This document shows, piece after piece, positions 58,130 through 64,000 of a stretch of 64,000 bases of DNA. Numbering within the stretch: position 1 is the stretch's first letter; each line of letters opens with the position of its first letter. The position numbers and the translations under genes are program-made. Origin of the DNA: Psychrobacter faecalis (GTDB lineage Bacteria > Pseudomonadota > Gammaproteobacteria > Pseudomonadales > Moraxellaceae); assembly GCF_016107575.1 (NCBI RefSeq), contig NZ_JABAST010000011.1, positions 1-64,000 of the forward strand, read 5' to 3'. The notes under the pieces were generated by a model, which searched no databases, was not told the origin of the DNA, and saw only the letters and a program-made list of their open reading frames with translations.

Positions 58130-58663
58130 ATGACCACCATATTTTATACGATTGGACATTCCACCCGTAGTCTTGAAGAGCTGATTAAAATGCTTCAAGC
58201 AGCCGATATCGAACTGCTCATCGATGTGCGCAGCTTTCCGCGTTCTCGTACCAATCCTGTCTTTAATATCGATACTTTTCCAAAAGCACTCAGTCAAGTT
58301 GGCATCAGTTATCAGCACTGCGCCGACCTTGGCGGGCGACGTCCGAAGCAAAAGCAGGTCGATGAACACATTAATGATCTATGGCATGTGCAGGCTTTTC
58401 ATAACTACGCGGATTATGCGTTAAGTGATACTTTTCAAGCCGCTCTCGATCAACTTATTCAACTCGGGAAAAAACAGCGCCTTACCCTTATGTGTTCTGA
58501 AGCAGTATGGTGGCGTTGCCATCGGCGTATCATTACCGACTATTTACTGCTGCGAGGCCATAGGGTAGAGCATATTATGGGCGTTGGTCGCTTGGATGTT
58601 GCCAAGCCAACACCCGGGGCTGAGCTAAAGGGTCAAGGCCAAGTAATTTATCCAGCGGTATAA
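58130..58663 (+). CDS. DUF488 family protein
   Basis: 177 residues. IFYTIGHSTRSLEELIKML and LLIDVRSFPRSRTNP open the domain; YQHCADLGGRRP and LMCSEAVWWRCHRRIITDYL carry the conserved Cys/His/Arg cluster of DUF488. Function of the family is not established. A ribosome-binding site is not obvious. The gene stands between serA and trhO. Confidence 0.9.
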   Translation: MTTIFYTIGHSTRSLEELIKMLQAADIELLIDVRSFPRSRTNPVFNIDTFPKALSQVGISYQHCADLGGRRPKQKQVDEHINDLWHVQAFHNYADYALSDTFQAALDQLIQLGKKQRLTLMCSEAVWWRCHRRIITDYLLLRGHRVEHIMGVGRLDVAKPTPGAELKGQGQVIYPAV

Positions 58664-58666
58664 TAT

Positions 58667-58722
58667 AAATAAGAGCTATAAAAAAAAGAGACGCTGTTGG
58701 CCTCTTTTTTATAGCTCTTATT
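58667..58722. terminator. very long bidirectional terminator hairpin
   Basis: AAATAAGAGCTATAAAAA... pairs with ...TTTTTTATAGCTCTTATTT over about 22 bp with a 2-base bulge and a GC-containing loop region; serves DUF488 and trhO. Confidence 0.85.
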
Positions 58723-58778
58723 TAACAAGACTTATTTAATAAACCTTAATGCAGTTAAGCTTTGGTTGATTTAGCTTA

Positions 58779-59834
58779 TTAAGCTTTGGCTTTATTGGCG
58801 GTTTCCGCTTGACGGCGAGCTTCAATCTTAGCTGCTTTGCGCTTTTCAATCACATCGATCACATCGCTACCAATATGCGCTTCACCACGTTTTTTTGCCA
58901 ACTGCATTTGGTGCTCGCGCTCACGAAAACGCGCTTTTTGCTCTTCGGTTGCTTTATCGATACAGTGCGGGCACGATTCGCCTTTGATATAGGCAGCGCT
59001 TTGCATATCATCTTGAGTAATTGGCATGCGGCAAGCAAAACATTGCTCGTAGTTGCCTTTCTCTAAATTGTGATTGACCGAGACACGGTTGTCAAAGACG
59101 AAGCAATCGCCTTGCCACATGGACTCGCTGGCTGGAATTTCTTCTAAATATTTTAAAATCCCACCTTCTAAATGATACACCTCTTCAAAACCTTGCTCAC
59201 GCATAAAGGCTGTCGATTTCTCACAGCGGATGCCGCCGGTACAGAACATGGCGACTTTTTTATGTTTCGCAGGATCGAGCTCTTTTGCCACATACTCTGG
59301 GAACTCGCGGAAGGTTTCGGTATTTGGATTAACCGCGTTTTGAAAAGTACCGATTTGAACTTCATAATCGTTACGTGTATCAATCAAAATAACCTCAGGG
59401 TCTGAGATAAGCGCATTCCATTCACTTGGCTTCACGTAGCGACCGACCGACTGTAATGGATCGATATTCTCCACGCCCATGGTGACGATTTCTTTTTTGA
59501 GCTTCACCTTGGTGCGATAAAAAGGCTGGGCATCGGTATACGACTCTTTAAAAGTAAAGCTGCCGATGGCTTCGATACTGCGCAGATATTCTAAGACATT
59601 ATCAATTCCTTGGCGGCTACCAGAAATCGTGCCGTTAATACCTTCGCTCGCGATTAATAACGTGCCTTTGACGTCATTCTCTAACATGGTATTTAAAATG
59701 GGCTCACGATATTGCTCAAAATCGGTAAAGCGGGTGAACTTATAGAGGGCGGCAACGACAATATTATTGGTGACGCTATCGTATTCGTTGGCGTGAGTTG
59801 ACGCTTGTACGTCAGTCGTTTGTGAGGTACTCAT
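58779..59834 (-). CDS. trhO: tRNA uridine-34 hydroxylase TrhO (rhodanese domain)
   Basis: 351 residues, YceA family, which makes 5-hydroxyuridine at the wobble base of some tRNAs. The N-terminal domain has [18 protein letters not shown]. The rhodanese domain has [17 protein letters not shown] and the catalytic [14 protein letters not shown] loop. The C-terminal part has four Cys in CFACRMPIT and CPHCID, a probable zinc site, then a basic tail. AGGAGAAAC lies just before the ATG at 59834; a frame extension 22 codons upstream lacks support. Confidence 0.95.
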   Translation of the reverse strand: MSTSQTTDVQASTHANEYDSVTNNIVVAALYKFTRFTDFEQYREPILNTMLENDVKGTLLIASEGINGTISGSRQGIDNVLEYLRSIEAIGSFTFKESYTDAQPFYRTKVKLKKEIVTMGVENIDPLQSVGRYVKPSEWNALISDPEVILIDTRNDYEVQIGTFQNAVNPNTETFREFPEYVAKELDPAKHKKVAMFCTGGIRCEKSTAFMREQGFEEVYHLEGGILKYLEEIPASESMWQGDCFVFDNRVSVNHNLEKGNYEQCFACRMPITQDDMQSAAYIKGESCPHCIDKATEEQKARFREREHQMQLAKKRGEAHIGSDVIDVIEKRKAAKIEARRQAETANKAKA

Positions 59835-60047
59835 GTGTTTCTCCTGCTGGCTAGGTCGCAAACCTAGTGCATTGGGCTTAAGGTGCTTTTTAAAATTCAC
59901 TGTTAAAATGAATTGGTAAGATTCATAACACTAGCGTGGTTGTGGAATTGGCTAATGCGGGCGTAGTTTAACAAATTTTAAAAAGGTTTTGGAGGTTTTA
60001 TCCTCCTATAATTTCATCGAAATATGACAGATCATAAAAATGGCAAA

Positions 60048-60077
60048 TAAAAAGCCCAGTATGATACTGAGCTTTTT
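60048..60077 (-). terminator. terminator after the Sel1-repeat gene
   Basis: Stem AAAAGCCCAGTAT/ATACTGAGCTTTT, fully paired on the minus strand with one G-U, 32 bp past the stop. Confidence 0.8.
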
Positions 60078-60108
60078 TATATTTACTGTGTAAAGTCTAA
60101 ATTACAAC

Positions 60109-60690
60109 TTACTTACTTTGGAACCAAGTATCGGCTTTGCTACGCGCGCTAGCGATATCAGCACTTGATAAGTTTAATGCCAATTGACCGATTTTACCGC
60201 GTGCTTTATTGCGGACTTTTTCATCCAGCATGCCATCACGGGCAGCCAAGTCGTACCATTTATAAGCATCGACCAGATTTTTTTGCTTTTCATCGAGCAG
60301 GGCAAGCGTATAGCTGGCACGGTTATCACCGCGCATCGCGGCTTTTTCTAACCATAGACGCGCTTGTTGCAAGTTAGGTTGAACGCCTTCACCGCGCAAG
60401 TACATGATAGCAAGATTCAACTGAGCAGGGGCGACGCCTTGCTGAGCGGCCTTGGTATACCACTGGATAGCTTGCTGGGTGTTTTGGGCGACGCCTTCAC
60501 CTTTTTGCAAACGCTTGGCTAAGTAAAACTGGGCGTGGTTATTACCTTGGGCAGCGCTGGCAGACAGCTCACTGATAGGCATTAGCTCGAAACGTGAGGT
60601 ATCAAGTGGCACGTTTGATATTAACTCAGCGTTGGCAAGGCCCGCACAAGAAAACAAGGCAGTAAACAACGCAGCTTTTAATAATTTCAT
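60109..60690 (-). CDS. exported Sel1-repeat protein
   Basis: 193 residues. Signal peptide MKLLKAALFTALFSCAGLANA. Three Sel1-like repeats follow: NNHAQFYLAKRLQKGEGVAQ, APAQLNLAIMYLRGEGVQPN and DNRASYTLALLDEKQKN. Each is followed by an A-x-x-W-Y-x-K/L-A-A helix. These form a helical solenoid used for protein contacts in the periplasm. Partner unknown. GGAG precedes the ATG by 6 bases. Confidence 0.9.
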   Translation of the reverse strand: MKLLKAALFTALFSCAGLANAELISNVPLDTSRFELMPISELSASAAQGNNHAQFYLAKRLQKGEGVAQNTQQAIQWYTKAAQQGVAPAQLNLAIMYLRGEGVQPNLQQARLWLEKAAMRGDNRASYTLALLDEKQKNLVDAYKWYDLAARDGMLDEKVRNKARGKIGQLALNLSSADIASARSKADTWFQSK

Positions 60691-61112
60691 AGCAGCTCCA
60701 AAATTAGGCAGTTAATAAGCAAAAGAAAAAGTTGCACCGCTAAAATGGTCTCGCTTGAGACAGTTAGGCGGCGATAACAATTAGGTGAAATTTTGCGCTA
60801 CCTTCTTACCTAATCATTAGCAATAACATTTATATATTTAGTGGTCGTTACCTCAAATAGAGCCGATAAACGGTTAAAAAATCCGATAAACGGTCGTATA
60901 TGGGGTATGACTGACACTATTTCGCTAGCTTAACACCCAAACTTACGAAACTCAAATACTAATTACACGATTTAAAGCCTACTTATACCTCGCGGTCCTC
61001 AATAAAATCATAGAGTTACTTAAGCGTAAGAATAAATTAACATTCTATTAAGGTTAACATTATTACTTTTTTATTTAAATTTTCGTTAATAACCCGTGCG
61101 TAAACCTCACTA
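60691..61112. promoter_or_regulatory. spacer with 20-bp-phased direct repeats upstream of the Sel1 gene
   Basis: 422 bp without a gene. CCGATAAACGGT occurs at 60863-60874 and again at 60883-60894, exactly 20 bp apart (about two helical turns). This is a possible site for a dimeric regulator of the Sel1-repeat gene. Function is inferred from spacing only. Confidence 0.4.
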
Positions 61113-61730
61113 TTAAGCAGGTTTTTGTTTGGTGACCCGATAAATAGCGACGTCTGCGAGCAGATTGGGTGCTTGTCTGATTAATGCGGTCATCAGCGGC
61201 TTATGGCCTTTTTCAGAGTCACTGACCGCAAAGCGATTAATGATATGAATATCATGCTGCGCGCACAGCTGCTCAAAGTCTTTAAAGGTACACAAGTGAA
61301 TGTTTGGAGTGTTATACCACTCATAAGGGAGCGCTTCTGAAACCGGCATCAGCCCCTTTAAGCCTAAATGCAGGCGGTTTTGCCAATGGGCAAAGTTAGG
61401 AAAGGTAATCACGGCTTCACGGGCAACGCGTAGCATATCGAGCAGCAATATATCGGGCGCTTTTACCGCTTGCAGGGCGCGCGCCATAACCACGGTATCA
61501 AAGCTATTATCGGCAAAACGACTCAAGCCATCATTGAGGTCTTGCTCGACGATGGATAAGCCTTTAGTGATGGCTTCATTGATTTTATCTTCATCAATCT
61601 CAAGTCCATAACCGGTGACGCCTAGATTTTGCTGTAAATGCGCGAGCAGCTCGCCGTTACCGCAGCCTAAATCCAGCACATGCGAGTGCGGCGCTATCCA
61701 ACGCTCAGCCAATTGATGATCCATTCTCAT
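61113..61730 (-). CDS. metW: methionine biosynthesis protein MetW
   Basis: 205 residues with a SAM-binding methyltransferase-like fold: [19 protein letters not shown] is motif [27 protein letters not shown] motif II/III, and [19 protein letters not shown] a MetW signature. MetW partners MetX in many proteobacteria and appears to support homoserine acylation. It overlaps the metX stop by 4 bases (ATGA). Confidence 0.95.
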   Translation of the reverse strand: MRMDHQLAERWIAPHSHVLDLGCGNGELLAHLQQNLGVTGYGLEIDEDKINEAITKGLSIVEQDLNDGLSRFADNSFDTVVMARALQAVKAPDILLLDMLRVAREAVITFPNFAHWQNRLHLGLKGLMPVSEALPYEWYNTPNIHLCTFKDFEQLCAQHDIHIINRFAVSDSEKGHKPLMTALIRQAPNLLADVAIYRVTKQKPA

Positions 61731-63142
61731 GAGCGTGCTCCTTTGGCTTTCAAACGATTGGCAATAAATGGCGCGGTCAAAAAGCCTTTAACCGCACCCA
61801 TATAACGTGGAATATCGAATAAAAACGAATCATGACCGTGCGGGGCGTCGACATTGATATAGCTGACTGGTTTGCCAGTTGCCATCAGTGCGTCGACAAT
61901 CTCTTGTGAGCGCTCGGGCGCAAAACGCCAGTCGGTGGTAAATGACACCACCAAATATTGGCACTTTGTATGAGCAAAGGCAGCTTTTAGCGCGTTCAGC
62001 TCTTTTGCATTGGCTACATTAACGTTATCAGCATTGTCAGCAGTAGCAATATCCGCGCTACTGTTTACCGTTTTCTCAAGCTCTTTCTCAGTAGAATCGG
62101 CTTTTACTGCTGCGGCGAGGGAGGTTTCTAGCTCTGCCGATGATTGTATTGATGAGTCTACCGCTGACGGATAATCACGCGTCGGGTCAAAATAATCTAA
62201 TGCTTTGGTCATCAGCAAATAAGTATTGGCATCGAAGTTTTCGCTAAAGCGTTCGCCTTGATAGCGCAAATAGCTCTCGACCTGAAATTCGACATCATAG
62301 CCATACATAAATTTGCCAGACTTTAAATCACGACCAAACTTTGCCTTCATCGCATCATCGGTCAAGTAGGTGATATGACCGACCATGCGAGCAAGAATAA
62401 GCCCGCGCCGAGGATAAGTACCCGCCTGTAAGTAACGCCCGTCTTTAAAATCAGGGTCAGAGAGAATGGATTGCCGCGCGACTTCGTTAAAGGCGATGTT
62501 TTGCGCAGAAAGCTTTGGCGTACTGGCTATGACCACGCAGCGTTTTAAGCGTTCTGGATAATCGACCGACCATTGCATAGCCTGCATGCCGCCCATCGAG
62601 CCACCGACAATGGCATGCCAAACCTCAATACCCAAGCGGTCTGAGAGCATGGCTTGGGTTTTTACCCAGTCTTTGATAGTGACAAGGGGGAAGTCGGGGC
62701 CATAAACCTGCGCTTTACCCTCATCGCTTACACTGTCTGGATTGATGGTGGTCGGACCAGTAGAGCCAAAGCAGCTGCCGATATTATTGACGCAAACCAC
62801 AAAAAACTGATTGGTATCGATGGCTTTATTAGGGCCTATCATATTGTCCCACCAGCCCGCTTTTTTATCGTCGTCACTATGGAAGCCTGCCGCATGATGG
62901 CTACCTGATAGGGCGTGGCATATAAGGATAGCGTTTGATTTGTCGCTATTGAGCGTGCCATAAGTTTCAAATATTAAATCGAATGAAGGTAGGGTGCGAT
63001 TGCACTCCAAGGTCAATGGCTCAGCGAAATGAAAAGTCTGCGGCGTGACGAGGCCAACTGAGCCTACCGAATCGATAGAATCGGTCGCATTAGCAGAATG
63101 GTTGGTGGAATGTTCACTGGTACTATCAGAACGTGCGCTCAA
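61727..63142 (-). CDS. metX: homoserine O-acetyl/succinyltransferase MetX
   Basis: Alpha/beta-hydrolase enzyme that acylates homoserine in methionine synthesis. The nucleophile Ser is in [15 protein letters not shown], Asp in [15 protein letters not shown] and His in [25 protein letters not shown] forms the oxyanion region. Two parts are unusual. The N-terminus is a Ser/Thr-rich stretch of about 30 residues, with no ATG before the core. A low-complexity Ala/Asp/Ser insert of about 70 residues lies between the lid domain and the Asp motif. I chose the TTG at 63142 because GAGGT lies 4 bases before it; a TTG six codons upstream is possible. Confidence 0.93.
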   Translation of the reverse strand: MSARSDSTSEHSTNHSANATDSIDSVGSVGLVTPQTFHFAEPLTLECNRTLPSFDLIFETYGTLNSDKSNAILICHALSGSHHAAGFHSDDDKKAGWWDNMIGPNKAIDTNQFFVVCVNNIGSCFGSTGPTTINPDSVSDEGKAQVYGPDFPLVTIKDWVKTQAMLSDRLGIEVWHAIVGGSMGGMQAMQWSVDYPERLKRCVVIASTPKLSAQNIAFNEVARQSILSDPDFKDGRYLQAGTYPRRGLILARMVGHITYLTDDAMKAKFGRDLKSGKFMYGYDVEFQVESYLRYQGERFSENFDANTYLLMTKALDYFDPTRDYPSAVDSSIQSSAELETSLAAAVKADSTEKELEKTVNSSADIATADNADNVNVANAKELNALKAAFAHTKCQYLVVSFTTDWRFAPERSQEIVDALMATGKPVSYINVDAPHGHDSFLFDIPRYMGAVKGFLTAPFIANRLKAKGARS

Positions 63143-63630
63143 AGCTACCTCACAAAACAACAGTTACAGTTATGGATAAAACAATGGTTATGGATAAAAA
63201 ACGGTTATAAATAAAACAAACCTAGAATCGCGACAATAAGGGGTCCAACTACTTTCTTATTATAAGCTTGTCTATTGTATGGCGATGCGCCTAGGAGTAC
63301 AACCTTGATAGGCAGTCTTTCAGGCAAAGTATCAGTAGCTGAGGTATTAACGGTGTCGCAATCCTAAACCGCATGTGTTTTGCCCTGCGTTTTTGGTGGA
63401 TAAAATGCTACACTGATGATAAGTATCAGCCTTTTTATTTAACCATAATTTGGTATGTGATTGACTATCGTCTGCTTAGTATATTTTGATAATTGCCAAG
63501 GGTGATTAATTAAAGCTTAATAGTCCTATTGCTAAATAAATGGCTAAAATATATGAGTTTTGAAATTCCTTTTAGCTGATCAAAGCTTATAACTTCACAA
63601 TAACATAATCCAAGAATAGATAATGCCCTT
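63143..63630. other. divergent spacer between metX and hemH
   Basis: 488 bp, AT-rich. TGC plus TACACT at 63406-63414 could be an extended -10 element for hemH, but it lies over 200 bp from the start codon. No SAM riboswitch fold was recognised upstream of metX. Confidence 0.35.
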
Positions 63631-64000
63631 ATGAAACCTCAATTGCCGCCCCGTATTGCCGTTTTACTAGTCAACCTAGGTACGCCAGATGAGCCGACCG
63701 CGCCCGCCGTCCGTCGTTATCTAAAACAGTTTTTGTCCGACCCGCGCGTGATTGAAATCCCTCAATTCTTGTGGGCGATTATTTTAAATCTGTTTGTCCT
63801 ACCAAGTCGCCCAAAACGTGTAGCAAAGGCTTATGCCAGTATTTGGGAAGGCGATTCGCCCATTCGCAAAATATTAAACAGCCAAGTTGAGCTGCTCGAG
63901 CCGCGCTTGGCAAATAGCGTGGCGCCATTTCGTGTTTCTGTACATGCAGCGATGAGCTATGGCAATCCGGGTTTGCCTGACGTGATGGATACACTAAAAA
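63631..64000 (+). CDS. hemH: ferrochelatase, 5' part only
   Basis: The frame opens with ATG at 63631 and runs off the window end after 123 codons. The N-terminal sequence [20 protein letters not shown] and [17 protein letters not shown] is the ferrochelatase start. [10 protein letters not shown] and [14 protein letters not shown] follow. Ferrochelatase inserts ferrous iron into protoporphyrin IX. The catalytic His region lies beyond the window. Confidence 0.95.
   Translation, partial: MKPQLPPRIAVLLVNLGTPDEPTAPAVRRYLKQFLSDPRVIEIPQFLWAIILNLFVLPSRPKRVAKAYASIWEGDSPIRKILNSQVELLEPRLANSVAPFRVSVHAAMSYGNPGLPDVMDTLK

Noticed and set aside
63143..63630. SAM riboswitch upstream of metX
   Set aside because: No SAM-I or SAM-II consensus elements could be recognised by eye in the AT-rich spacer.

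Overview
The window is a gene-dense stretch of a gammaproteobacterial chromosome, most probably Psychrobacter or a close Moraxellaceae relative. That assignment is an inference from protein style, moderate-to-low GC, AT-rich spacers and gene content; it was not tested by a search. Almost everything is core housekeeping. I see no prophage, CRISPR array, plasmid or defence island.

Layout. 1-4.2 kb: a putative lipoprotein, an Lrp/AsnC regulator divergent from a RarD-like exporter, smpB, and coaD. 4.2-6.6 kb: ferredoxin, bioA and bioD, tightly packed after coaD. 6.6-7.3 kb: RNase P RNA and a CAU-anticodon tRNA (Met). 7.5-15 kb: lepA, lepB, a DUF4845-like membrane protein, rnc, era, recO, pdxJ. 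15-15.8 kb: a FimT/GspH-type pseudopilin gene split by a 193-bp inverted-repeat element. 16.3-20.5 kb: ompA-like porin, typA, mscL. 20.5-28.8 kb, all minus strand: a small exported-protein gene broken by an in-frame stop, mutM, relA, rlmD, a PolB-like 3'-5' exonuclease and cysM. 29.2-37.4 kb, plus strand: a GacS/BarA hybrid kinase, a crotonase, a Bcr/CflA transporter, rpsB and tsf. 37.5-53.2 kb: lytic transglycosylase, lrgAB, hflX, plsC, tas, fkpB, a small lipoprotein, a cold-shock/DUF1294 fusion, a macrodomain protein, lspA-ileS, an ScsD-like thioredoxin, and a GNAT/nitrilase fusion. 54-64 kb: a BLUF photoreceptor with a C-terminal membrane helix, a D-2-hydroxyglutarate dehydrogenase-like gene divergent from serA, DUF488, trhO, a Sel1-repeat protein, metXW, and the start of hemH.

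Functional themes: translation and ribosome biogenesis (rpsB, tsf, lepA, typA, era, hflX, rlmD, relA, ileS, smpB, rnpB, rnc, trhO); cofactor synthesis (CoA, biotin, pyridoxal phosphate, haem); serine, cysteine and methionine synthesis; and envelope biogenesis.

The strongest non-routine signal is the split pseudopilin gene. Removing the 193-bp element plus one copy of a 7-bp flanking repeat restores a continuous 195-codon reading frame with a canonical prepilin N-terminus. Other points are a nonsense-disrupted exported protein, a 66-bp palindromic intergenic element, an inverted repeat in the Lrp/exporter spacer, and several housekeeping proteins (Era, LspA, MetX, GacS) with polar low-complexity extensions or insertions.
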